64,000 bases of DNA from Holophagaceae bacterium. GTDB lineage: Bacteria > Acidobacteriota > Holophagae > Holophagales > Holophagaceae. This document shows, in pieces, positions 34,768-43,488 of this stretch. The stretch is taken from NCBI GenBank assembly GCA_016722505.1, contig JADKJH010000003.1, forward strand, positions 310,001 through 374,000, read 5' to 3'. The position numbers and the translations under genes were made by a program. Numbering within the stretch: the first letter of the stretch is position 1; each line of letters starts with the position of its first letter. A model generated the notes under the pieces. That model was not told where the DNA came from and did not search any database. It saw only the letters and a program-made list of their open reading frames with translations.

Positions 34768-36021
34768 TCATTCGCAGGGGTGATTTAGGCAGACCCAGTG
34801 TGCATCTGATGGGGCCTCTACCTTGGATGGATCGAATAGCGGAGCATCTCCCGAAAGGGAAGTGGGAGCTATTGAAGGCCGAAAAAGCTTCGCTTCCTTT
34901 GAACTTCCATTCCAGGATTCACGAAGGGCTTTGGCTAGCAATGCTGGTGGCACATCCGCCACGCAATGAACCCGTGTGAATGGACAGCTCCAATTGCAAT
35001 CGAAGCAATCGAGCGGCAACACGGCCGCGCTCTGCAGATGTGAGTAGGGCATGAAGCGGCCGAAGTGACCGCCTCCGAGGAGAACCACCGTGGGAATTCC
35101 CAGGGCCGTGGCCAGATGGACGGCTCCGGTCTCTGCACCAAAACCCAGGCGACAGCGCCCGAGTATAGCCGCGGCCCCCCGAATCGACGTTTCTCCGCAA
35201 AGATTCACGCTGCGGCCGCCCCAGTTGTCAAGGTTGCGGCCACTCAACTCGAGGTCTGCCAGACTTCCGAGCGCTATCACCGTAACCCCCTTGTCTGGAA
35301 AGGCCTGCCGAAGGGCTTCTCCATAGTTATAGTAAGTTCGCTCGGGGCGCTGGGCTCCCGCGAAGAGCGCGATGCAGTCTTGGGGATTCAGGCCATGCGC
35401 ACGGAACATTGCATCAGCAAAGGAATCGTCCGTGGCTGAGAGCCAAATTCTCGCTCCATAGTCCGCAAGGCCGCATCCCAGGAAGTCAAGGAGGCATCCG
35501 TTTCTGTGAATTTCCTGGGACTGGGCGTGGACACCATCCAGCACGTGAGTGTAGAAACACTCTAGGAAGCGCAGCTTTGATGCTTTGGTCCGAGCGTTAT
35601 CTCCGCGCCAGGCGACACGGATCGGAGCGCGGCTCGCGAGAGCGATCGCATCCGTAAGAGTCTCTCGTGAAAAGACGCTGTTCACCGAGACATCCACCCC
35701 CAAGGAGCGGATACGGCTGAGATATTCCCGGCGGTAGCCTGCCGATTTACGAAATCTCCGTCGGTCGAAAGGAAGAACCGCCACAGAATAAGGGCAGGCT
35801 TCATAGAGCTCTGCGTTCAGGGTTTGGCAGGCTACGTAAATTTCCGCATCTGGAAATCGTGCCGCTAGGCCTCTCAGTTGGTCCATGGCCAACACGGCGT
35901 CCCCAATAGCATCCGTCCGGACCCACAGAATCTTGCGAACCGTCCTGGCATCCAGGTTTGGCGGAGTAAATGAGGGACGTCCGTAGAGGCCAATGGGGGT
36001 CTTGCACTTGAAGCGAACCAA
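34768..36021 (-). CDS. GT9 (heptosyltransferase-like) glycosyltransferase
   Basis: A 417-residue GT-B enzyme with ILWVRTDAIGDAVLAMDQLRG at the N terminus, DVSVNSVFSRETLTDAIAL, LFAGAQRPERTYYNYGEAL and the donor-site GFGAETGAVHLATALGIPTV followed by LLGGGHFGRFMPY. Cys-rich CFDCNWSCPF near the C terminus is usual for longer GT9 members. About 60 extra residues at the C terminus have no match. GC content is nearer the chromosome than the neighbouring island. It probably acts on LPS or a surface glycan with the GT9 at 30 kb. Confidence 0.85.
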   Translation of the reverse strand: MVRFKCKTPIGLYGRPSFTPPNLDARTVRKILWVRTDAIGDAVLAMDQLRGLAARFPDAEIYVACQTLNAELYEACPYSVAVLPFDRRRFRKSAGYRREYLSRIRSLGVDVSVNSVFSRETLTDAIALASRAPIRVAWRGDNARTKASKLRFLECFYTHVLDGVHAQSQEIHRNGCLLDFLGCGLADYGARIWLSATDDSFADAMFRAHGLNPQDCIALFAGAQRPERTYYNYGEALRQAFPDKGVTVIALGSLADLELSGRNLDNWGGRSVNLCGETSIRGAAAILGRCRLGFGAETGAVHLATALGIPTVVLLGGGHFGRFMPYSHLQSAAVLPLDCFDCNWSCPFTRVHCVADVPPALLAKALRESWNGSSKEAKLFRPSIAPTSLSGDAPLFDPSKVEAPSDAHWVCLNHPCE

Positions 36022-36255
36022 CTGGCAAGCGATCGAAGCGAGAGACGGATCATGGGTTATGGTACTGAGTGTTGGCCAATCTGGATTCCGCTATTGCACC
36101 CCAGTTACTGCACATCTCCATTTTTCTGAGTGTCTTCGAGCCTCATGGCGGAGTGGTGCTACTGCCGACGGGCTAAGTGCGGAAACTGATGGGTCGCCGC
36201 CATACGACGCGGTTGCTCGACTTCGGATTGATGCTGGGCGCTGGGGAAAACCTTC

Positions 36256-36734
36256 TCACGGAGTGGAAGTGGTGAAGCTCAAACCGCGTGGAACCTGGGA
36301 GAAATCGTAGCTCTGGAATCGAGTGGCTGTTGTCGCAGTAGCATTGTGGCGATTGGAAAGGCGTGCGAGGCCCTCGACACGGTCATGGCAGTTAACCACC
36401 GTATGGGCGAGATCCAGGGTGAATGCGGACCTGCGCACTGAAATCCTTGCCAGTAGATGACGCAAGAATTGGAAGCTGGCTCGGGGAGTCAAGCGAGCTC
36501 CAAGTCAAACCCCGATCGGCGCTCGGTGTTTTTTGGGTAGGCGACCCGCTCGAAGGCGCCTTCCAAGGGAAAGTGGGATTCCCAATCATCCTCGCCCCTG
36601 AGCACCCAAGTCCTGGCTGCGCCAGCTGCAGCGGGAATGTGCCTGGCCATGGTCTGGCAGACAGTGGCGATGCCGCCGCTCTCCGCTGGGTTGATCAGAA
36701 GGAAATTGAAGACCAGATGTTCCAGCGGCTGCAT
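36256..36734 (-). pseudogene. N-terminal part of a GT4 glycosyltransferase, frameshifted and truncated
   Basis: From ATG 36734 the frame encodes the start of a GT4 enzyme (LINPAESGGIATVCQTMARH) and then stops at TGA 36489-36491. Inserting one C in the CTCGCT stretch at about 36496 continues the reading as RLTPRASFQFLRHLLAR, DLAHTVVNCHDRVEGLARL, ending at 36256. About 160 codons remain, only the acceptor-binding domain. It lies on the same strand and upstream of the GT4 C-terminal piece at 32063-32901. Confidence 0.65.
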
Positions 36735-36819
36735 CGGCCCAGTATACCCAGCGCCCTGGCGCCTCCCGCCCGCTTCAGTCCTACGGGAAACGGGGCCGAT
36801 GCGATACCTTAGAAGGTTC

Positions 36820-38100
36820 ATGACCTTTTCCCTCCTCATGCCCTCCTACAATCAGGCCCACTTCATCGAAGAAGCGGTGCAAAGCGTCTTGGCCCAGGAG
36901 GACGGGGATTGGGAACTCCTCATTCTCGACAACAGCACCGACCAGACCCCTGCGGTGATGGCGAAGTTCACGGATCCGCGAATCCAGTTCCACCATCAAC
37001 CCGGACGCATGGATGTGGGCACATGCCTCAACTGGATGTTGGCGCGCGCCAAGGGCCCCGAATTTTCTTATATCCACACGGACAACCGCCTGCTGCCCTG
37101 TTTTGTGGGCGACCATAAGCAAGCCCTGTCGGCCCATCCCATGGCTGTGGCCGTCTGCGATTACTGGGAAATCGACGAGGCAGGCAGACGGCAGAAACGG
37201 CGCAAACGTCCCGATCCCTTTCCGCTCAGGCGCCTGTTCTCCACGGACAGCATCGGCGTTCCCTTCGCGAGTACGCTCGAATTGGCCCGGACAGTGGGCG
37301 GTTTTTCAACGGACGATCTGGCAGATGATGTCCTGTTCGTGCTCCTGGCGGATGCCTACGGGCCACGGATCCACCTCCACAAGCCCCAGATGGAGTATCG
37401 GGTGCATGGAGGTTCCAGATTCCTCCAGGAGGGCGTGAACAAAGTCCAGCGGGCCATCTACCGGTCGGTGCTGCGTGCCTCCAGGGACCGCCCGCCCACC
37501 GCGCCAGATCCTTTCGAGGAAGGCCTGGCTCGTGCCCAGCGCCATGTGGCGATTGCCAGCCGCATGGCTTTGATCCGTTGCAGAAGCCACCTGCGGGCCC
37601 TGGGAGGTGTGGATGCCCTTTGGATCAGCGGCACCGGCCCTGGCAGCTTCTGGATGGCCTGGGCCTGCGCGGAATTACACCGGGCGGTGGCCGGCTTCGT
37701 GGATACTCCGGTCATCGGCGCCGAGAATCTGTTGTTGGGGCTTCCCGTCAAAGCCGAACCGCCTCTGGGTGCCCGAATCCTTTACCCGCGATCCAAGGGC
37801 AGGACCGGTGCCGTCCAGGCCTTGCGATGGATCAGCAAGGGCCTCCCACCCCTTGACCACAAGCTCAAGCGGTTGCCAGCAGATGTGATGTCAGGCCTGC
37901 TAGTGCCATTCCACCGCCAGACGCCCGAAGCCAAAGAAATTTGGATCAAGGGCAGCGGTGCCCTGGCGGCCTACCTGGCTTATGGAGCTGAAGTTCTGGG
38001 CGGAGTCAAGGTGCGGGGATTTCTGTCCAGAGAAAGCCCACTCCCCTCGCTTGGAACCCAAAATGGGATGGCAGGCCTTCATTGGGACCTGCCGGATTGA
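36820..38100 (+). CDS. GT2 glycosyltransferase with two C-terminal Rossmann-like modules
   Basis: A 426-residue protein. Residues 1 to about 235 form a GT-A/GT2 domain (TFSLLMPSYNQAHFIEEAVQ, WELLILDNSTDQTP, a YIHTDNRL metal-site variant of DxD, EYRVHGGS). Two short modules follow, each resembling the N-terminal part of PglD-like nucleotide-binding domains: VDALWISGTGPGSFWMAWA..GFVDTPV..LGLPV and EIWIKGSGALAAYLAYGAE..GFLSRE. ATG 36820 fits the family start but has poor ribosome-binding spacing; ATG 36799 in the same frame is an alternative. It is divergent from the GT4 remnant and probably modifies surface glycan. Confidence 0.8.
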   Translation: MTFSLLMPSYNQAHFIEEAVQSVLAQEDGDWELLILDNSTDQTPAVMAKFTDPRIQFHHQPGRMDVGTCLNWMLARAKGPEFSYIHTDNRLLPCFVGDHKQALSAHPMAVAVCDYWEIDEAGRRQKRRKRPDPFPLRRLFSTDSIGVPFASTLELARTVGGFSTDDLADDVLFVLLADAYGPRIHLHKPQMEYRVHGGSRFLQEGVNKVQRAIYRSVLRASRDRPPTAPDPFEEGLARAQRHVAIASRMALIRCRSHLRALGGVDALWISGTGPGSFWMAWACAELHRAVAGFVDTPVIGAENLLLGLPVKAEPPLGARILYPRSKGRTGAVQALRWISKGLPPLDHKLKRLPADVMSGLLVPFHRQTPEAKEIWIKGSGALAAYLAYGAEVLGGVKVRGFLSRESPLPSLGTQNGMAGLHWDLPD

Positions 38101-38151
38101 ATCGTCACAGGCAAATTGTAAATTGAATTCATCTGCTTTCCGGACGCCATC

Positions 38152-39276
38152 ATGCTCTTCGATTCCCCATCCACTTTCGGCCGCGCGTTCAGGATCTTGA
38201 GTTTCGGCGAGAGCCATGGCCCGGCGGTGGGCGTGGTCATGGATGGCGTGAAACCTGGACTGCCGTTCGATCTCGAGGAGATCCAGAAAGAGATGGACCG
38301 CCGCAGGCCGGGACAGTCAGATCTCGTGACGCCGCGCAATGAAGGCGACCGGGTGCAGGTGCTCTCAGGTGTTTTCGAAGGCAAGACCACGGGCCATCCA
38401 ATCGCGCTGGTGGTGTTCAACGAGAACCAGAAAAGTTCAGACTACAAAGCCATCACGGAACTGTTCCGCCCGGGTCACGCGGACCTCACGTACGATCGCA
38501 AGTACGGCATCCGCGATCCCCGCGGAGGCGGGCGCAGCAGTGGAAGGGAAACCCTCGCGAGGGTCGCGGCGGGCGCATGGGCCAAGCAGCAGCTGACCGC
38601 GCTTGGCATCACAATTCACGGCTTCAACCGAGAGATCGCGGGCATTGAGGGCAAGCGCATTGACTGGGCTTTCGTGGAGAAGAATCCGCTCCGTGCGGCG
38701 GACCCGGATGCCTTCATGGCGCAGAAATCAGCGGTAGAACAGGCTCTCAGCGATGGCGACAGTGTCGGCGGCGTGGTTGAAATTTGGATCGAAGGCCTGC
38801 CCATCGGCCTTGGCGATCCCACCTTTGCCAAGTTGGACGGCCTGCTGGCCTACGCCATGATGAGCATTGGCGCAGTGAAAGGAGTGGAGATCGGCAGCGG
38901 CTTTGCATCTGCGCGAAAACGTGGCAGCGAAAATAACGATCCATTGACACCTGAGGGTCCCGAAAAAAATGATTCAGGTGGGACGCTGGGCGGCATCAGC
39001 ACCGGTGCGCCGATCGTGGTGCGGCTGGCGGTGAAACCCACCAGCTCCATCCGCCACGCTCAAAAAACCATCACAAGGCAGGGTGATGCGGCGGAAATAT
39101 CCACCAAGGGGCGCCACGATCCCTGCATCGCGCCGCGTGTCGTGCCGGTGGCCGAAAGCATGGCGGCGCTCGTGATTTATGACACATACCTAACCCAGCA
39201 GGATCTGCGGGAGGGAGCGATTCCGGAAACCGAAGAGTGGGACTGGGACGCGGTTTCCAGATTGCTGGGGATCTGA
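38152..39276 (+). CDS. aroC: Chorismate synthase
   Basis: The last shared enzyme of aromatic amino-acid synthesis: EPSP to chorismate using reduced FMN. It has 374 residues, with FGRAFRILSFGESHGPAVGVV, RRRPGQSDLVTPRNEGD, RPGHADLTYDRKYGIRDPRGGGRSSGRET and GGTLGGISTGAPIVVRLAVKPT. No strong ribosome-binding site is seen before ATG 38152. The spacing of 179 nt to hemC suggests separate transcription. Confidence 0.96.
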   Translation: MLFDSPSTFGRAFRILSFGESHGPAVGVVMDGVKPGLPFDLEEIQKEMDRRRPGQSDLVTPRNEGDRVQVLSGVFEGKTTGHPIALVVFNENQKSSDYKAITELFRPGHADLTYDRKYGIRDPRGGGRSSGRETLARVAAGAWAKQQLTALGITIHGFNREIAGIEGKRIDWAFVEKNPLRAADPDAFMAQKSAVEQALSDGDSVGGVVEIWIEGLPIGLGDPTFAKLDGLLAYAMMSIGAVKGVEIGSGFASARKRGSENNDPLTPEGPEKNDSGGTLGGISTGAPIVVRLAVKPTSSIRHAQKTITRQGDAAEISTKGRHDPCIAPRVVPVAESMAALVIYDTYLTQQDLREGAIPETEEWDWDAVSRLLGI

Positions 39277-39455
39277 GCCTTGACCGGCTCTGTCCTGGTT
39301 TTTCGGCGTGACCGTAAGGGTGAATTAAGGGATGATGATTTCTGGCTCTGGCGTCGCTGAGGTGGCCGCTGGTGCTTGAAATCGTGGATTGGGCGACCTT
39401 GGGATGGCTTCACAAATTGAGATCTTTGCCTGAATTGAATTGATGGAGTGACCTG

Positions 39456-40340
39456 ATGAATATGCCAGTCGCAATCGTCGGGACTCGGGGTTCACTGCTC
39501 GCGGTCGCCCAGGCGGAATTCCTTGTGAAGCACTTGGAATCCAAGGGTTTCCGTGTTGACTGGAAGCGGTATACGACGTCTGGCGACCAGTGGCTGAATG
39601 GTCCTCTGGATGAATCCCGGGGCTCGGGTTTCTTCACCAAGGAACTGGAAGACGCCTTGGCGGATGGCACTGTGGATCTGCTCATCCACAGCTTGAAGGA
39701 TGTGTCGCTCGAACGGCCCCAAGGAGTCCAGATCGCCTGCATTCCCAGCCGTGAAGATTGCAGTGATTGGCTGGTGATGCGCAAAGACGCGCCCAAGGCC
39801 TGTGTCATCGGCACCAGTTCCGTCCGGCGGGAGCGGATGCTCAAAGCCACCTTCCCCGATGCGGCGTTCACCTGGATCCGTGGCAACGTTCCCACCCGGG
39901 TTCAGCGCGTGCGCGACGGCGAGATGCGGGGTGAAGCACTGCATGGCACCGTCCTGGCAGCCGCAGGACTGCGGCGCCTTGACCTGGATCTCTCGGACCT
40001 CGAAGTGCGGGCTCTGACCCCTGAAGAATTGCTCCCGGCCCCGGGGCAGGGGGCTTTGCTGGCTGAAACACGTGGCGATCGCACGGATCTCATCGCGGCC
40101 CTTGCGGATCTTCATGACCCTCTGACGGCTCGGTGCGTGAAGCTTGAGCGTGCTCTTCTGGCGGGGGTTGGCGGCGGCTGTCAACAGCCCCTGGGTGCGC
40201 TGGCCCAAAAAGTCGAGGATGGCCGCATCCGGCTCCGCGGTGCCTTCGCATCGGATGCCGGTATTCAACGAGGCGAGGCCGTTGGCGAGGATGACGCGGC
40301 GCTGGTTTCCAGCGTGCTGAAGCAGATGGGCCTTTCATGA
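39456..40340 (+). CDS. hemC: Porphobilinogen deaminase (hydroxymethylbilane synthase)
   Basis: Links four porphobilinogens into hydroxymethylbilane. It has 294 residues, with IVGTRGSLLAVAQA, LIHSLKDVSLE (catalytic Asp in the conserved HS.KD block), IGTSSVRRERML, RGNVPTRVQRV and the dipyrromethane-cofactor Cys in GVGGGCQQPLG. GGAG precedes ATG 39456 by 7 nt. It is the first gene of a seven-gene haem operon; hemD overlaps its end by ATGA. Confidence 0.95.
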   Translation: MNMPVAIVGTRGSLLAVAQAEFLVKHLESKGFRVDWKRYTTSGDQWLNGPLDESRGSGFFTKELEDALADGTVDLLIHSLKDVSLERPQGVQIACIPSREDCSDWLVMRKDAPKACVIGTSSVRRERMLKATFPDAAFTWIRGNVPTRVQRVRDGEMRGEALHGTVLAAAGLRRLDLDLSDLEVRALTPEELLPAPGQGALLAETRGDRTDLIAALADLHDPLTARCVKLERALLAGVGGGCQQPLGALAQKVEDGRIRLRGAFASDAGIQRGEAVGEDDAALVSSVLKQMGLS

Positions 40341-41020
40341 AATTGGCACTGGCGCGTCCTCTGGATCACCCCCTCTGCCGCGCTGTGGCCGAGGCGGGTT
40401 GGGAACCCGTGCCCTACTACATCACCAGCCAGGAATTCACCCACGCCACGCCACCCATGCCTCTTGAGGCGATTGCAGCCTTGCTGGTGTTGAGCCCTGC
40501 CGCGGCCCAAGCCGTGAAAGTCTGGGTGACGAAATCAATGCAGGTGGTGGTGCAGGGCGAAGGCACCGAACAGACGCTTGGGCTTGAATTCGCTCATTCC
40601 GGCAACATCCGCAGGCCCAGGCAGGCTACGGCCGAAAGCCTGTGGGACATGCTTCAACAGGCTTTTCCCGAGGGGGGCGATTTTGTGCTGGCGCGAGGTG
40701 AACGCAGCCGCCAATACATCGAGGCCGTGGCGAAAGGCTCTGCCTGGCGCATTCATCCCTGGATCACCCATCGTGAAGTTTCCACCAAGCCGGATCCCAC
40801 ATTGCCTAGGACCGATGCGATGCTGGCGCTCAGCCCGCTGCAGGCCGAATACATGGCTGGTATTCCAGGCGGCCAGCTTCGCTTCGCCTGGGGGGAACGT
40901 GCCGCCAAAGCGTTCCGAGCTTCTGGCGCCGAAGTCCACGGAGTCTGCGAGCCGAATAAAGATGCGCTCATCCACCTGCTCCGAACCTTTGCGCCCACGC
41001 AGGAAGTTCTCGGGGAGTGA
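40337..41020 (+). CDS. hemD: Uroporphyrinogen-III synthase
   Basis: Cyclises hydroxymethylbilane with ring D inversion. The 227-residue protein is poorly conserved, as this family always is: N-terminal LALARPLDHPLCRAVAEAGWE, ATAESLWDMLQ, VLARGERSRQYIEAV and a closing helix. The identification rests largely on size, fold-like pattern and position (ATGA overlap with hemC). The repeat array and hemL follow. Confidence 0.8.
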   Translation: MKLALARPLDHPLCRAVAEAGWEPVPYYITSQEFTHATPPMPLEAIAALLVLSPAAAQAVKVWVTKSMQVVVQGEGTEQTLGLEFAHSGNIRRPRQATAESLWDMLQQAFPEGGDFVLARGERSRQYIEAVAKGSAWRIHPWITHREVSTKPDPTLPRTDAMLALSPLQAEYMAGIPGGQLRFAWGERAAKAFRASGAEVHGVCEPNKDALIHLLRTFAPTQEVLGE

Positions 41021-41027
41021 GGGCTAT

Positions 41028-41139
41028 GAGTCAAAGAGTTGAAAAGTCGAAGAGTCAAAAAGTCAATAAGTCAATAAGTCAAAGAGTCAAAGAGTCGAGA
41101 GGTCGACTTTTCAACTTCTCGACTTTTCAACTTTTCAAC
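41028..41139. repeat. Octamer tandem array that inverts on itself, between hemD and hemL
   Basis: Ten tandem 8-nt units (consensus RAGTCAAA, for example AAGTCAAT twice in a row) run from 41028 to 41107. From 41108 to 41139 come four 8-nt units in the opposite sense (TTTTCAAC, TTCTCGAC, TTTTCAAC, TTTTCAAC). Transcribed, the two arms can fold into a long imperfect hairpin. The array starts 8 nt after the hemD stop and ends 19 nt before the hemL start. Confidence 0.85.
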
Positions 41140-41158
41140 TTTGGAACGGGGATGAATC

Positions 41159-42418
41159 ATGAACAATGACGAACTTTTCAAAGAAGCCTTGACCCATTTC
41201 CCCGGCGGCGTGAGCAGCCCTGTCCGGGCCTTCCGGGCTGTGGGCGGCACTCCGAAATTTTTCAAACGCGCCTGGGAGTGCTGGTTTGAGGACGAGGATG
41301 ATAAAACGTTTCTTGATCTCTGCATGTCTTGGGGTCCGCTGATCCTCGGCCACGCGAACCCAGACGTGCTCAGCGCGGTTTCTGAGTCCATGAAAGAAGG
41401 CCTGACCTTCGGCGCGCCGACCCGGCGCGAATTGGCGCTGGCCCGCCGGATCAAGGCCATGGTGCCCTTCATGGAAAAGCTGCGCTTCGTAAGCAGCGGC
41501 ACGGAAGCCGTGATGAGTGCCCTCCGGACTGCGCGGGGCTTCACCAAGCGCGACCGAATCTTGAAATTCGACGGCTGCTACCACGGCCACAGCGACGGGA
41601 TGCTCGTGAAAGCGGGCTCCGGCTTGGTGACCTTCGGAGAGCCTTCCTCCGCTGGGGTGCCAGCAGCCATCGGCGAACTAACATCGGTGCTGCCGCTGGA
41701 TGATTTTGGCGCCCTGACCCGCTATTTCGACGAGCACGGTATGAACACCGCGTGCGTCATCATCGAGCCCGTCCCGGCCAACAACGGGCTGCTGCTCCAG
41801 CAACTGGATTTCTTGAAGACCCTCCGGGAACTCTGCACCCGGCACGGCGCGCTGCTCATCTTCGACGAAGTCATCAGCGGTTTCCGGGTGGGCCCAAGTG
41901 GCGCGGCAGGGCTTTACAACGTCCAGCCAGACCTCGTGACTTACGGCAAGATCATTGGCGGCGGCATGCCGGTCGGCTGCTACGGTGGGCGGAAAGACGT
42001 CATGGCGGTCGTGGCGCCGGACGGCCCGGTTTATCAAGCAGGCACTCTCTCAGGAAATCCGGTGGCCATGGCGGCGGGGCTGGCGACTTTAGAGATGCTG
42101 ACACCTGCTCTTTACTCGGACCTGGATCATCGCGCCAATCTTTGGTCCAAAGCCTTCGAGAAGATTCCGGGACTGCACTGCCCCCACATCGGAAGCCTGC
42201 TTTGGCCAGTATTCCAGGGCAGCGTGAAGCGCGCGGACCTCATCAATTCCGGCTCCATCACGCAGTTCAACCACCTTCACAGGCTCATGCTGGAGCAGGG
42301 CGTCTATCTCGCACCCAGCGGCTACGAAGTCGCATTCCTGAGCGCCGCCCACGGAAACGAAGCCCTGGCCAAATTCGAGCAGGCCGTGGACGCCGTGGCA
42401 CCCGGATTTTCTGTGTAG
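41159..42418 (+). CDS. hemL: Glutamate-1-semialdehyde 2,1-aminomutase
   Basis: PLP enzyme making 5-aminolevulinate in the C5 pathway. It has 419 residues, with LTHFPGGVSSPVRAFRAVGG, RFVSSGTEAVMSALRTARG, FDGCYHGHSDGML, LIFDEVISGFRVG and the Schiff-base Lys in VTYGKIIGGGMPVGCYGG. It shows the cell uses glutamyl-tRNA (not glycine) for haem. Start ATG 41159 follows GGGGAT. The octamer array lies directly upstream and could affect its expression relative to hemCD. Confidence 0.96.
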   Translation: MNNDELFKEALTHFPGGVSSPVRAFRAVGGTPKFFKRAWECWFEDEDDKTFLDLCMSWGPLILGHANPDVLSAVSESMKEGLTFGAPTRRELALARRIKAMVPFMEKLRFVSSGTEAVMSALRTARGFTKRDRILKFDGCYHGHSDGMLVKAGSGLVTFGEPSSAGVPAAIGELTSVLPLDDFGALTRYFDEHGMNTACVIIEPVPANNGLLLQQLDFLKTLRELCTRHGALLIFDEVISGFRVGPSGAAGLYNVQPDLVTYGKIIGGGMPVGCYGGRKDVMAVVAPDGPVYQAGTLSGNPVAMAAGLATLEMLTPALYSDLDHRANLWSKAFEKIPGLHCPHIGSLLWPVFQGSVKRADLINSGSITQFNHLHRLMLEQGVYLAPSGYEVAFLSAAHGNEALAKFEQAVDAVAPGFSV

Positions 42419-42495
42419 GCGCGCGATGGAGGACTGATCCCGTCCACGTTCCGGGATCGAATACCGAGGACCAGGCCATTCGAATGGAGCTTTAG

Positions 42496-43488
42496 ATGAC
42501 TCAACCACTTCTCCGCGTTCTCAAAGGTGAAACCCTTGATAGGCCTCCGGTCTGGTTCATGCGCCAGGCGGGGCGGTTCTTGCCGGAGTACAGAGCGTTG
42601 CGGGCCAAGGCGACGTTTGAAGAACTGATGTACAACAGCGACCTCGCCGCTGAAGTGACGCTTATGCCCATCCGCCGGTTCCCAGGAATCGATGGCGCCA
42701 TCATCTTCAGCGACATACTCGTGATCTTGGAAGCTCTGGGCTGCGGGGTGACGATTCCTGAGGGGGGGCCGCGGCTCGCACGCACGCTCGACCAAATTGA
42801 TCCAGACGTCGAACTTAATGAGAAAATTTTCGAACCTGTCCAAGCCGCCATCCGGAAAACGAAAGCGGAGCTTCCTGAAAATGTCACGATGCTGGGTTTC
42901 GCAGGAGCTCCATGGACTTTGTTGGCCTACGGCCTTGAAGGCAAGGGCAGCAAGACCTGGGCCCGGGCAAAGGCATTCCTCCACCAGGAACCCGTGAAGG
43001 CGAAAAAGTGGATGGACCGCCTCGCCGATGTCTCGGCCCACTTGCTGAACCTCCACATCGGCGCAGGCGCCCAGGGCGTTCAATTATTTGATACGTGGGC
43101 TGGAGAATTGGATCCGGCGGATTACCGTGAATTCGCGATTCCAGCGGTGAAACGGACGCTGGAGCAGGTGAAAACGGCTCCAGCCCTATTTTTCGCACGG
43201 AGCGGCTACCAGCCGCAGGAGCTCGCGGATCTGCCCTGCGCTGGGTTGGCCATACCTTGGCAAGTGCCCATGGAAGAAGCCCGGCAGCGTTTTTCCGCCA
43301 CCAAGGTCCTTCAAGGGAACATGGATCCAGCCGCCCTGCTGGCAGGCAAAGCCACAGCCACTAAAAAGGCCCGGGCCATCGTTGATTGCATGAAGGGCGC
43401 GCCCCATATTTTCAATTTGGGGCACGGCTTGGTTCCGGAAACGGATCCTGACGTGTTGCAAGCCGTGATCGAGGAAGTGAAACGATGA
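42496..43488 (+). CDS. hemE: Uroporphyrinogen decarboxylase
   Basis: Decarboxylates uroporphyrinogen III to coproporphyrinogen III. It has 330 residues, with PPVWFMRQAGRFLPEYRALR, IIFSDILVILEALG (substrate Asp), GFAGAPWTLLAYGLEG, LFDTWAGELDP and LGHGLVPETDPDVL. GGAG lies about 7 nt before ATG 42496. Its stop overlaps hemN by ATGA. Confidence 0.96.
   Translation: MTQPLLRVLKGETLDRPPVWFMRQAGRFLPEYRALRAKATFEELMYNSDLAAEVTLMPIRRFPGIDGAIIFSDILVILEALGCGVTIPEGGPRLARTLDQIDPDVELNEKIFEPVQAAIRKTKAELPENVTMLGFAGAPWTLLAYGLEGKGSKTWARAKAFLHQEPVKAKKWMDRLADVSAHLLNLHIGAGAQGVQLFDTWAGELDPADYREFAIPAVKRTLEQVKTAPALFFARSGYQPQELADLPCAGLAIPWQVPMEEARQRFSATKVLQGNMDPAALLAGKATATKKARAIVDCMKGAPHIFNLGHGLVPETDPDVLQAVIEEVKR

Noticed and set aside
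34713..34979. 88-codon plus-strand frame at the GT9 3' end
   Set aside because: It overlaps antisense the end of the GT9 gene, has no ribosome-binding site and no recognisable features.
41028..41139. CRISPR array
   Set aside because: Units are 8 nt, directly adjacent with no spacers, and switch orientation.
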